Assembly (NCBI GenBank): GCA_045632125.1 | Contig: JAZQWC010000075.1 | Span: 1 to 30,027, forward strand | Length of the DNA: 30,027 nt | Direction: 5' to 3' | Origin: CALWPV01 sp045632125 | GTDB lineage: Bacteria; Bacillota; Clostridia; Lachnospirales; Bianqueaceae | In this document: piece by piece, positions 1 through 6,664 of the stretch | Position numbering within the stretch: the stretch's first letter is position 1 | How the letters are laid out: each line of letters begins with the position of its first letter | Translations under genes and position numbers: made by a program | The notes under the pieces: generated by a model | Databases searched by the model: none | The model's input: the letters and a program-made list of their open reading frames with translations, nothing else | Told to the model about the DNA's origin: nothing

Positions 1-1
1 T

Positions 2-409
2 GGCTGTGAAATCATTGCTGTGGACGCTACCGATCGTCTGCGCCCCGAAGGCGTTACCTTTACCGAGTTCTTCACCGCTGTACGCGCTAAGTACCCGAAC
101 CAGCTGTTCATGGCTGACGCCGCTACCTACGAAGAAGGCAAGCTGGCCTTTGAACTGGGCTGTGACCTGATCGGTACCACCATGAGAAGCTACACCAAAG
201 CCACCGAGGGCTGCATCATTCCTGACTTTGATCTGATCAGCAAGCTGGCCAACGAACTGGGCGCTACTGTTATCGCCGAGGGCGGTATCTGGGAGCCCTG
301 GCAGCTGAAGAAGGCTCTGGACAGTGGTGCTCATGCTGCTGTTATCGGCACTGCCATTACCCGTCCCCACGAAATTACCAAGCGTTTCATCAACGCGATT
401 ACTGAATAA
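2..409 (+). CDS. nanE: N-acetylmannosamine-6-phosphate 2-epimerase, C-terminal part (5' end outside window)
   Basis: NanE interconverts ManNAc-6-phosphate and GlcNAc-6-phosphate in cytoplasmic sialic acid and amino-sugar catabolism. The reading frame is open from base 2, and 135 residues are visible of a family that is usually about 220-230 residues, so the N-terminal part of the TIM barrel lies outside the window. Visible family features are the IIAVDATDRLRPEG strand and loop, the FMADAATYEEG segment, DLIGTTMRSYT, and the C-terminal phosphate-binding part VIAEGGIWEPWQ...GAHAAVIGTAITRP. The next gene, a ROK kinase, begins 13 bases after the stop, which matches a NanE/NanK pair. The assignment is recognition of family motifs and is quite secure; only the 5' end is missing. 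Confidence 0.9.
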   Translation, partial: GCEIIAVDATDRLRPEGVTFTEFFTAVRAKYPNQLFMADAATYEEGKLAFELGCDLIGTTMRSYTKATEGCIIPDFDLISKLANELGATVIAEGGIWEPWQLKKALDSGAHAAVIGTAITRPHEITKRFINAITE

Positions 410-422
410 TATGGAAGCAAAC

Positions 423-1346
423 ATGAACTCCACAGGCTCTGCTGCTCCTGTTTCCACCCTTCGCATGTTGGCAGTGGACATCGGCGGTACCAACCTGAAG
501 GCTGCGCTGCTGATCTATGGTAAGCTGCAGCAGCATCGCGAGATCCCCTCCGAGGCAAAAAAAGGTGCTCCCATCATGTTGGAGCATGTGCACGAGCTGA
601 TCGCCATGTATGATCCTGCCGATTATGACTGCATCGGTATCAGTACCGCCGGTACTGTTGATCCGGTGGAAGGTGTAATCGTGTACGCCAATGAAAATAT
701 TCCGAAGTATACCGGCACACGCATGAAAGAGATGATGGAAGCTCGCTATGGCAAGCCCACCTTCGTACAGAACGATGGCAAGGCTGCGGCCTTTGGCGAA
801 CTCCATTACGGCGCGGGTCGTGGTTTCAACGTCCTCATGTGCGTTGCCTACGGCACCGGAATCGGCGGCGGCGTGGTCGCTAACGGAACGGTTCATTACG
901 GCAGCCATGGCGGTGCCGGCGCTGTTGGTCACATCTTCACCCATGCCGGCGGCAAACTCTGCACCTGCGGTCAGCGTGGCTGCTACGAGTGCTACGCCTC
1001 TGTAACTGCTCTGATGAATATGCTGGCCGAAGCCGGACTGCCCTACACCAGCGGCCGTCAGCTGATGGCGGCTCTACCCGGCGATGCCCGCGCAGAAGCT
1101 GTACTGGATGAGTGGATCTTGGAGATCTGCTACGGGCTGGCTACTCTGGCTCATACTCTGCAGCCGGAAGCCTTCATCCTTGGCGGCGGCATTATGGAAC
1201 AGCCTCTGATCATCGATAAGATCCGTCAGCGATTGCCTGAACTGATCATGCCCGGTTTCCGAGGCGTTCAAGTCCTGCCTGCCCAACTTGGCAACAACGC
1301 CCAGCTCTACGGCGTACTGGCTGTAGCTGAAAAACATTTACATTAA
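423..1346 (+). CDS. nanK: ROK-family sugar kinase, probably N-acetylmannosamine kinase
   Basis: This is a 307-residue cytoplasmic kinase expected to phosphorylate ManNAc with ATP, giving the substrate of the NanE encoded just upstream. It carries the ROK phosphate-binding motif DIGGTN at residues 19-24, the QNDGKAA catalytic Asp region, the AYGTGIGGG loop, and the ROK zinc motif with H170, C180, C182 and C187. I chose ATG 423 because GGAAG sits five bases upstream. An in-frame ATG at 411 has no ribosome site, and the frame open from 324 lies inside nanE. ROK kinases vary in sugar specificity, so the ManNAc assignment rests on the nanE neighbour; glucokinase or another amino-sugar kinase is the alternative. 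Confidence 0.83.
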   Translation: MNSTGSAAPVSTLRMLAVDIGGTNLKAALLIYGKLQQHREIPSEAKKGAPIMLEHVHELIAMYDPADYDCIGISTAGTVDPVEGVIVYANENIPKYTGTRMKEMMEARYGKPTFVQNDGKAAAFGELHYGAGRGFNVLMCVAYGTGIGGGVVANGTVHYGSHGGAGAVGHIFTHAGGKLCTCGQRGCYECYASVTALMNMLAEAGLPYTSGRQLMAALPGDARAEAVLDEWILEICYGLATLAHTLQPEAFILGGGIMEQPLIIDKIRQRLPELIMPGFRGVQVLPAQLGNNAQLYGVLAVAEKHLH

Positions 1347-1354
1347 TTATTTTT

Positions 1355-1380
1355 AGGGGCCATACATGGTCCCTTTACTT
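1355..1380 (+). terminator. hairpin with T-rich tail between nanK and the RACo-like gene
   Basis: AGGGGCC (1355-1361) pairs with GGTCCCT (1368-1374), one pair being a G-U wobble, followed by TTTACTTTT. It resembles a short intrinsic terminator or attenuator, so the RACo-like gene may be expressed less than nanEK. It also covers the alternative ATG at 1366, which argues against that start. Confidence 0.5.
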
Positions 1381-1392
1381 TTGGAGGTTTTC

Positions 1393-2787
1393 ATGAAACT
1401 TTCCGATGCCTTACATCTTCCCTTGGACTGCGGCGGCAAGGGCCGCTGTGGCAAGTGCAAGGTCTATGTATCCGGTGAGCTTTCCCCTTTAACTCAAGCC
1501 GAGCTTTCCCTGCTTACGCAGGAAGAAATCGATGCCGGCTGCCGTCTTGCCTGCCAAGCTGAGGTAGAAGGTGAATACGTTGTCCACAATTCTCACAAGG
1601 ATGATGACATGGTGGTACAGACGGAATTTGGAAATGCTGATTCTATGCTTACTTCTGCAGCTTCATCTACTGACACCACCTCTTCCATTGGGGTTGCCGT
1701 TGATATCGGCACCACCACCTTGGCTGCCTACTGGTATGATTTAACCACAGGACAGCTTCTGGATCAACGATCCGCTGCCAATCCTCAACGCGTATTTGGA
1801 GCAGATGTCATCAGCCGTATCGAACGGGCCATGAATGGAGATCTGCTACAACTCTCTTCTGCACTGCGTCGTGGTATGTTGGCTTTACTACCTGAAAAAT
1901 GGGATCGTTTAGTCCTCACCGGTAACACCACTATGCTGTATACTCTCTGCGGACATGACCCGGAGCCTTTATCCCATGCTCCTTTTATTGCTGACCATAC
2001 CTATGGATATGAAAAGGATGGTGTGATCCTGCCGCCCTGCTTTTCTGCCTATGTGGGAGCCGACCTTTCCACCGCCGCACTGGCTGCGGGCTTATGGAAA
2101 GATGGACGTTTGGCTGTGGATAAGCCTACCTTGCTTTTAGATGCCGGAACCAACGGAGAAATACTGCTCGCGGCCAACGGTCATCTTTATGGTTGTGCCA
2201 CGGCCTGTGGTCCTGCCTTTGAAGGCAGTCAAATTTCCTGTGGTCTGCCTTCGGTCCCCGGTGCGATCTGCCATGTGGCTCCCGACTTTTCGGTTGAAAC
2301 CATCGGAGATCGTCCGCCTAAAGGTTATTGCGGATCCGGTATTTTAGATATCACCGCTGCTCTGTTAGATTGTGAAATGCTGGACGAAACCGGCTTTTTA
2401 GATGAATGGCCGGAGGAGGCTGCTGCTCTGCCGGAGCTTACCCAAAAGGATATTCGTGAGATCCAGCTGGCTAAGTCTGCCATCGCTGCAGGCTGCGATG
2501 CTTTAATGCATGCCGCCGATGTCACCGAGCTGGATACCATCTATTTAGCCGGTGGCTTTGGCAGCCAGCTAAATGTAGAAAGCGCCCGTCGCATTGGACT
2601 GATTCCCCCTGCCCGCCGTACCATTGCCATCGGCAATGGCGCCGGTCATGGTGCCTCTCTGCTGCTGCTTAATCCTGCTCTATTGGATGATCTGCTGAGT
2701 ATGAAAGCCCACTTTGAGCTGGTGGAACTGGCCAATGATTCGTATTTTTCCGAGGCATTCATGCGTCATATGTATTTTCCGGAATAA
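1393..2787 (+). CDS. RACo/RamA-like protein: 2Fe-2S ferredoxin domain plus ASKHA-type DUF4445 ATPase domain
   Basis: Members of this family (COG3894) are ATP-dependent reductive activators, best known for reactivating corrinoid proteins of methyltransferase systems. Residues 11-54 hold a plant-type 2Fe-2S motif with C13, C19, C22 and C54 (CGGKGRCGKC ... RLACQ). The rest is an acetate/sugar-kinase/Hsp70-like fold with phosphate loops VAVDIGTTTLAAY and LLLDAGTNGEI, and a late glycine-rich stretch IAIGNGAGHGAS. ATG 1393 has GGAGG five bases upstream and is preferred over ATG 1366, which lies in a hairpin. The ferredoxin part lacks the N-terminal beta hairpin that normally precedes LLDA...CGG, and a stop at 1354 prevents extension. 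No corrinoid protein or methyltransferase lies in the window, so its partner is unknown. Confidence 0.8.
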   Translation: MKLSDALHLPLDCGGKGRCGKCKVYVSGELSPLTQAELSLLTQEEIDAGCRLACQAEVEGEYVVHNSHKDDDMVVQTEFGNADSMLTSAASSTDTTSSIGVAVDIGTTTLAAYWYDLTTGQLLDQRSAANPQRVFGADVISRIERAMNGDLLQLSSALRRGMLALLPEKWDRLVLTGNTTMLYTLCGHDPEPLSHAPFIADHTYGYEKDGVILPPCFSAYVGADLSTAALAAGLWKDGRLAVDKPTLLLDAGTNGEILLAANGHLYGCATACGPAFEGSQISCGLPSVPGAICHVAPDFSVETIGDRPPKGYCGSGILDITAALLDCEMLDETGFLDEWPEEAAALPELTQKDIREIQLAKSAIAAGCDALMHAADVTELDTIYLAGGFGSQLNVESARRIGLIPPARRTIAIGNGAGHGASLLLLNPALLDDLLSMKAHFELVELANDSYFSEAFMRHMYFPE

Positions 2788-2799
2788 TTCGCTTTCTCG

Positions 2800-3003
2800 T
2801 TCAGTTATGATTTTCATATTACGAAAAATAACTGAATTCTTCAGTTAATATTTCTTCAATCTGCAACGCTTAACTGAAAATATTCAGTTATCCAGTAGAC
2901 TTTTTTATAACTTTAACTGAATTATTCAGTTAGTCCTTTTTATGGTATACTTTATAACTGAACAAGTTCAGTTATTTTTCAACATTTAAACTTTGTAACT
3001 GAA
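2800..3003. repeat. phased array of TAACTGAA-N3/4-TTCAGTTA palindromes (candidate operator array)
   Basis: Four perfect 8+8 palindromes occupy 2829-2847 (N3), 2871-2890 (N4), 2914-2932 (N3) and 2955-2974 (N4). A lone right half (TTCAGTTA, 2800-2807) and a lone left half (TAACTGAA, 2996-3003) bracket them. Centres are 42.5, 42.5 and 41.5 bp apart, about four helical turns, so all sites would lie on one face of the DNA. A -10-like TATACT (2946-2951) sits between palindromes 3 and 4. The layout suggests cooperative binding by a dimeric regulator controlling the gene at 3034; the regulator is not identifiable here. Confidence 0.8.
2923..2951 (+). promoter_or_regulatory. promoter of the ybaK-like gene, overlapped by palindromes
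   Basis: The -10 TATACT (2946-2951) is clear. The position 17 bp upstream (2923-2928, TATTCA) is a poor -35 and lies inside palindrome 3, while palindrome 4 covers the expected start point near 2958. Binding at either site would be expected to block RNA polymerase. Confidence 0.55.
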
Positions 3004-3033
3004 TCAATTAATCAATAACAAACGAGGTTTCCC

Positions 3034-3510
3034 ATGCCCGAAATCAAAACCAATGTAATGCGTATTTTAGAAAAGAAAAAAGTCACTTTTTCCGCCCATA
3101 CCTATCCCCACGGCGATGAAGCTGTGGATGGAGCCACCGTGGCAGAACTGACCGGTCAAGCTCCTGAACAGGTTTTCAAAACTTTGATCACCCAAGGGGC
3201 CAGCAAACAATATTATGTGTTTGTGATTCCTGTTTTGACCGAACTGGATCTGAAAAAGGCCGCTAAGGCCGCAGGAGAAAAGTCAGTAGCCATGCTCCAT
3301 GTGGCCGATCTGCTTCCTCTGACCGGCTATGTGCGTGGTGGCTGCTCTCCCATAGGAATGAAGAAACTGTTTCCTACTTTTATCGATTCTGCTGCTCAGA
3401 ACGTACCCACCATCATGGTCAGTGCCGGTAAAATCGGCTATCAGGTGGAACTGGCGCCAGCAGATCTGTTGCCCCTGTGCCGCGGCAAATATGCCGATAT
3501 TACTAAATAA
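3034..3510 (+). CDS. ybaK: YbaK/EbsC-type aminoacyl-tRNA deacylase (Cys-tRNA(Pro) editing)
   Basis: YbaK-family proteins hydrolyse mischarged tRNA in trans, typically Cys-tRNA(Pro), in the cytoplasm. The 158 residues match the family's usual size. Recognisable stretches are the N-terminal TNVMRILEKKKVTF, TYPHGDEAVDG, the region VFKTLITQG followed by YYVFVIPVLTELDLKKAAKAAG, and the glycine-rich GYVRGGCSPIGMKK near residues 97-110, which is characteristic. The ATG is preceded by ACGAGG with suitable spacing. It is a single-gene unit: its 5' region is filled by a palindrome array and a hairpin follows the stop. Such heavy upstream regulation is unexpected for a housekeeping editing enzyme. Confidence 0.88.
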   Translation: MPEIKTNVMRILEKKKVTFSAHTYPHGDEAVDGATVAELTGQAPEQVFKTLITQGASKQYYVFVIPVLTELDLKKAAKAAGEKSVAMLHVADLLPLTGYVRGGCSPIGMKKLFPTFIDSAAQNVPTIMVSAGKIGYQVELAPADLLPLCRGKYADITK

Positions 3511-3517
3511 AAAAAGC

Positions 3518-3545
3518 CAAGACAGCTCAGCTGTCTTGACTTTGA
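3518..3545. terminator. terminator hairpin between convergent ybaK-like and VOC genes
   Basis: CAAGACAG (3518-3525) pairs with CTGTCTTG (3531-3538) around loop CTCAG. On the minus strand it is followed by GGC and seven T, a good intrinsic terminator for the VOC gene. On the plus strand the tail is weaker (ACTTTGATT). Confidence 0.8.
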
Positions 3546-3563
3546 TTGGAGACTTACTCAATT

Positions 3564-3947
3564 TTACTTTTCGCAGAAGAATTCGATAACTTCCTGATTG
3601 GGACCTACTACGAAAGCGATGCGGATGGGCATGATGCCGCCCAGCATAGCGTCTTTGGGCTCGATCTGAGGAGCCGCACCGGCTGCCAGAGCATCAGCAT
3701 AATCCTGATCTACATCGTCGCTCTTCAGAGCCAGATGCTCGTAGCGAGGTTTCTGTTCGGGATCGTTTACGCCGCCTGCGAACATTTCCAAAATGTTGCC
3801 GCCGCCCAGATCCATCATAACGCCTTTGCTATTGCCTTCGCCCCAGCTGCGGATCACGCTGCAGCCGATCTTGGTGTAAAATTCTACAGTTTTATCCATG
3901 TCCTGCACACGCAGTGCCACATGATGAATACCCGTTCTTTTTGCCAT
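3564..3947 (-). CDS. VOC-fold (glyoxalase/dioxygenase superfamily) protein
   Basis: A 127-residue single-module vicinal-oxygen-chelate protein. The four expected metal-ligand positions are present: H9 in GIHHVALRV, E54 in NILEMF, H71 in YEHLALKS and E122 in VIEFFCEK. The arrangement is typical of small glyoxalase-I-like or epimerase-like metalloenzymes, but the substrate cannot be told from sequence. ATG 3947 follows AAGGAG at good spacing. The gene has its own strong promoter and terminator and is divergent from a cyclase-family gene; their shared upstream region is under 100 bp, so co-regulation is possible. Confidence 0.85.
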   Translation of the reverse strand: MAKRTGIHHVALRVQDMDKTVEFYTKIGCSVIRSWGEGNSKGVMMDLGGGNILEMFAGGVNDPEQKPRYEHLALKSDDVDQDYADALAAGAAPQIEPKDAMLGGIMPIRIAFVVGPNQEVIEFFCEK

Positions 3948-3985
3948 TTTCGTATCTCCTTTATGTATCGGATTTGATTAGCTTT

Positions 3986-4014
3986 AGTTTATCATCTGCC
4001 CTTTCACCTGTCAA
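3986..4014 (-). promoter_or_regulatory. sigma-A promoter of the VOC gene
   Basis: On the minus strand, TTGACA (4009-4014) and TAAACT (3986-3991) are separated by exactly 17 bp, with a TGA extended -10. This is a near-consensus promoter. Confidence 0.8.
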
Positions 4015-4043
4015 GAATACACTTAAACTGTTTGGAGGTATCC

Positions 4044-4697
4044 ATGTCCTGGATCGACTTTACCCACATTATCAATGCGTCTATGCCTACTTTTCCCGGT
4101 ACACCGGCACCGGAGCTAACCACCGTGGCCACCGTACCCGCCAACTACTACCGCGAAACCAAGCTTCAGCTGTACTCCCACATGGGTACACATATTGATG
4201 CACCGGCTCATATTATCGAAAACGGCCGTACACTGGATCAGTTTCCTGCTGATCATTTTATTGGTAGTGCTGTTGTGATTCCCTGCACTCCTAAACGTAT
4301 TCCAGATGAGGCTTACCCAGTCATTGATATTTCAGCACTGGAGCCTTATATGGACGCCGCTGAAGCCGCTGACTTTTTAATCTTCTCCACCGGTTGGGAA
4401 TCGAAGTGGAACGATCCCACCTCCTACCGCAGCAGTTACCCGATTCTTGCGCCGGACATCGCCTTCTTTGCCGCCACACGGCATAAAAAAGGCATCGGCG
4501 TTGATACTCTCAGCCCTGATCGACCGGACAAGTTACATTTTCATCGGGCCTTTCTGTCATCTGAAGAAGGTGTGATTATTGAGAACTTATGTAACCTCAA
4601 CTCTGTACCCGCCGGTGAGCTGTTTCCGCTGTGCGCTTTGCCTCTGCTGTTTGAAAATGCAGACGGTGCCCCAGCGCGGGTGATGGGAGAGGTATAA
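4044..4697 (+). CDS. cyclase-family (kynurenine-formamidase-like) metal-dependent hydrolase
   Basis: A 217-residue member of the cyclase/KynB superfamily, metal-dependent amidohydrolases such as arylformamidase and isatin hydrolase. The diagnostic motif HMGTHIDAPAH is at residues 46-56 and supplies metal ligands H46, H50 and D52, with H56 nearby. Later features are FSTGWESKW and the GIGVDTLSPD strand, both usual in the family. ATG 4044 lies five bases after GGAGG (4034-4038). There are no tryptophan-catabolism neighbours, so the substrate is open. The stop codon is one base from the stop of the opposing metallopeptidase gene, and the apparent terminator lies inside that opposing gene. Confidence 0.83.
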   Translation: MSWIDFTHIINASMPTFPGTPAPELTTVATVPANYYRETKLQLYSHMGTHIDAPAHIIENGRTLDQFPADHFIGSAVVIPCTPKRIPDEAYPVIDISALEPYMDAAEAADFLIFSTGWESKWNDPTSYRSSYPILAPDIAFFAATRHKKGIGVDTLSPDRPDKLHFHRAFLSSEEGVIIENLCNLNSVPAGELFPLCALPLLFENADGAPARVMGEV

Positions 4698-4698
4698 A

Positions 4699-5715
4699 TT
4701 AGCTATACACTTTATCTATCTTCCCATTTTCATCACACTTCAAAACGCTTTCACCACGAATTGAAAGCGTTTTTTGTTGTGTTCGATCCCACAAAAGCCA
4801 AAAGTGTTTTCCATATATATAATCACCCTGTCGAAACATGTTCATGGGATCATATCCGCGAATTTCAAAACTCCCTTCCATCATTGTACTGTGTTGTAAC
4901 ACATTTTGAATCTTCTTTTCTCTCTCGCAGTACTGTTCGTTCATATATGTTTGCAGCATCTGTGAGCTTTCATCACTCACTTGATCTGATATGATTTCAA
5001 ATATATTTCTTTTTTCAGTGCCCAGCTGATGAAAAACAGAAAACCCGACTGTTTCCGCTGTCAAAAGAAGAACTACTCCACTGCTGTAAGCCAGTCTGCG
5101 TGCATCCAGCAAATGTGAGACATTCTTTAGGTTTTCTGCATACTGCTTCAGCTTTTTTTGATACTTTTCCGGCGCAATCTGCTTCAAAGCTTTAAGTCCC
5201 ACGTATTCAGCCATGCCCTCAATCGTTTCTATGGCTAACTCATAATTTACCACTTCTTCTGCCATGCTTCTGCGATGTCGGCGAAGCTGAATAAAGTGTT
5301 CAAATAATGATACATTATCCAAGCTTTGCATCAACAATTGATTTTCGGTGTGTTTAAGTAGTAGGACCTCCTGCCCTGCCGGATGCATCATAACTTCCAG
5401 ATCATCACCAAATCGCTTTTCACCCTGTTCCATTTGATAAGCGTGGAACATTTCGTGGATGATATTGGCGGTTAGAAGGTCGATATCAGAATCCGTTTCC
5501 GTTAGGTGCCAAGTTGCCAACAGTCTTCCTTGAAATTCAATTGCTGTATTGGCACGAAATTCATCCGGCCGATTCATTACACCTCCATCTATGCAAGCAT
5601 TTGTTTCATCAAATAGCGCTAAAGAAAAAAGATGAAAACCTGGCCAGAGTTTTCCGAAATTGATTTGACCCAGTCTTTTCACTATAGCAGTATACGTTTC
5701 TTGTAACTTCTCCAT
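4699..5715 (-). CDS. putative zinc metallopeptidase (HExxH), partner of a MerR-like regulator
   Basis: A 338-residue protein of no family I recognise by name. HEMFH at residues 87-91 is a zincin catalytic motif, and ETIEGMAEYVG (163-173) about 75 residues later fits a gluzincin-type third ligand, probably E165. There is no signal peptide or membrane segment, so it is likely cytoplasmic. ATG 5715 follows AAAGGAGG at good spacing. It lies 72 bases downstream of a MerR-like gene on the same strand and is probably co-transcribed. A regulator followed by an intracellular HExxH protein recalls ImmR/ImmA-type pairs, in which the peptidase inactivates the repressor; this is an analogy only. The region looks AT-richer than its surroundings. 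Confidence 0.65.
   Translation of the reverse strand: MEKLQETYTAIVKRLGQINFGKLWPGFHLFSLALFDETNACIDGGVMNRPDEFRANTAIEFQGRLLATWHLTETDSDIDLLTANIIHEMFHAYQMEQGEKRFGDDLEVMMHPAGQEVLLLKHTENQLLMQSLDNVSLFEHFIQLRRHRRSMAEEVVNYELAIETIEGMAEYVGLKALKQIAPEKYQKKLKQYAENLKNVSHLLDARRLAYSSGVVLLLTAETVGFSVFHQLGTEKRNIFEIISDQVSDESSQMLQTYMNEQYCEREKKIQNVLQHSTMMEGSFEIRGYDPMNMFRQGDYIYGKHFWLLWDRTQQKTLSIRGESVLKCDENGKIDKVYS
4742..4780 (+). terminator. intrinsic terminator of the cyclase gene, embedded in the opposing peptidase CDS
   Basis: AAAACGCTTTCA (4742-4753) pairs perfectly with TGAAAGCGTTTT (4762-4773) around an 8-nt loop, then TTTGTTGTG. It starts 45 bases after the cyclase stop and lies entirely in the last codons of the minus-strand metallopeptidase gene. 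Confidence 0.75.
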
Positions 5716-5787
5716 AATTAAAAACCTCCTTTGTCTCTATTTTAGTTGAGCGCAAAGGAGGCATCAATTTGAAATCAGACGAGTTTT

Positions 5788-6231
5788 TCAACTTTTTTGC
5801 AGTATCGCAAGCATTTTCTGAATCATGCTTGCATCACCGGACAAAACAAAACGTCCGGCTTTTTTCTTTTCATCATATGTGTAATTCAGTCGATTTCCTT
5901 CCACGGCATAGTGCTGATTAAAGCATTCCATAAGCTGATTACAGTATTCCTGTACTTTCTGTTTTTCACCGGGCAAATCATACACCAAGCACCCACTGGG
6001 CTTTTCGACCTGCATTCGTTTCAAAAATTCTCTTACCTGGGCTCGCTCTTTGATCTCCAGCTCCTGTTTGACAAAAGATGATTCAAACATTGCCGTTAAC
6101 TCTTCTTCCGTAAAAACCCATTTCCCCGCTTCCTTATGCCCATTCAAAATTCCCATCTGCATATAATTACGCAGTGTTCGTGTGGTAAGTCCTGTCATCA
6201 AGGAAACCTGATTGATATCATATTGCTTCAT
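5788..6231 (-). CDS. MerR-like / HTH_17-like transcriptional regulator
   Basis: A 147-residue protein with an N-terminal winged helix-turn-helix: YDINQVSLMTGLTTRTLRNY (residues 4-23) continuing through GILNGHKEAGKWVFTEEEL, the MerR-type helix-turn-helix and wing. A charged helical linker (about 50-72) leads to a C-terminal domain of roughly 75 residues that I do not recognise. No cysteine cluster for metal sensing is evident. Transcription appears to start from a TTGACT/TATCAT promoter overlapping the divergent promoter of the DUF1858 gene. The metallopeptidase gene follows on the same strand. Likely role: autoregulator and perhaps regulator of the divergent gene. Confidence 0.75.
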   Translation of the reverse strand: MKQYDINQVSLMTGLTTRTLRNYMQMGILNGHKEAGKWVFTEEELTAMFESSFVKQELEIKERAQVREFLKRMQVEKPSGCLVYDLPGEKQKVQEYCNQLMECFNQHYAVEGNRLNYTYDEKKKAGRFVLSGDASMIQKMLAILQKS

Positions 6232-6257
6232 ATTTTATATTTCCTTTATCTTCATAC

Positions 6258-6285
6258 TTGTTTTTTTCTCATTTACTGGTATAAT
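6258..6285 (+). promoter_or_regulatory. promoter of the DUF1858 gene
   Basis: TATAAT (6280-6285) with a TGG extended -10, and a weak -35 TTGTTT (6258-6263) 16 bp upstream. It overlaps the -10 of the divergent MerR promoter by two bases. Confidence 0.7.
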
Positions 6286-6312
6286 GATATATGGCTCATT
6301 TACAAAAGTCAA
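6284..6312 (-). promoter_or_regulatory. promoter of the MerR/metallopeptidase operon
   Basis: On the minus strand TTGACT (6307-6312) and TATCAT (6284-6289) are 17 bp apart. The -10 overlaps that of the plus-strand promoter, so the two promoters should exclude each other. Confidence 0.6.
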
Positions 6313-6363
6313 GATTGCCATTTCGGCAATAAATACAACACTAACCGAAAGGAGATATAAATC

Positions 6364-6567
6364 ATGATCATCACCAAGCAGACTACTATGGGCGAAATGC
6401 TCAGATACAATAGAGGTATTGCACAGGTTCTGATGGAGTCCGGTATGCACTGCATCGGCTGCCCCTCCGCTGCTAACGAACCTCTGGAAATGGCTTGCGC
6501 CGTACATGGTCTGGATGCAGACGAAGTTCTGAGAAACATCCACGAATGGTTGGAGCAGAACGCTTAA
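6364..6567 (+). CDS. DUF1858 / hybrid-cluster-protein-associated redox disulfide domain protein
   Basis: A 67-residue protein consisting of a single DUF1858 domain. It begins with MIITKQTTMGEML and has the conserved C30-I-G-C33-P motif (GMHCIGCPSA), followed by a helix with LDADEVLRNIHEWLEQ. The family is named for frequent association with hybrid cluster (prismane) proteins and is thought to act through its CxxC pair. The ribosome site AAAGGAG is well placed. It is a single-gene unit with its own promoter and a strong terminator. No hcp gene is visible here, but a Crp/Fnr plus iron-sulfur operon of similar association lies at 15112-17121. Confidence 0.87.
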   Translation: MIITKQTTMGEMLRYNRGIAQVLMESGMHCIGCPSAANEPLEMACAVHGLDADEVLRNIHEWLEQNA

Positions 6568-6590
6568 TCCAAACTACATAATGAAACGAA

Positions 6591-6629
6591 ACACCACCTA
6601 TCAAGTTAACTTGAACAGGTGGTGTTTTT
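6591..6629 (+). terminator. intrinsic terminator after the DUF1858 gene
   Basis: ACACCACCT (6591-6599) pairs with AGGTGGTGT (6617-6625), with an inner CAAGTTAACTTG palindrome and a TTTTTG tail. Confidence 0.85.
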
Positions 6630-6664
6630 GTATACATTCGTTTATAAACATACATTCTAAAACT

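Noticed and set aside
1366..1395. ATG 1366 as start of the RACo-like gene
   Set aside because: It lies in the 3' part of a terminator-like hairpin; ATG 1393 has a better ribosome site (GGAGG at five bases).
2800..3003. CRISPR array
   Set aside because: Repeats are short palindromes of 19-20 bp with spacers of only about 22-23 bp, there are no cas genes, and the array sits on a promoter.
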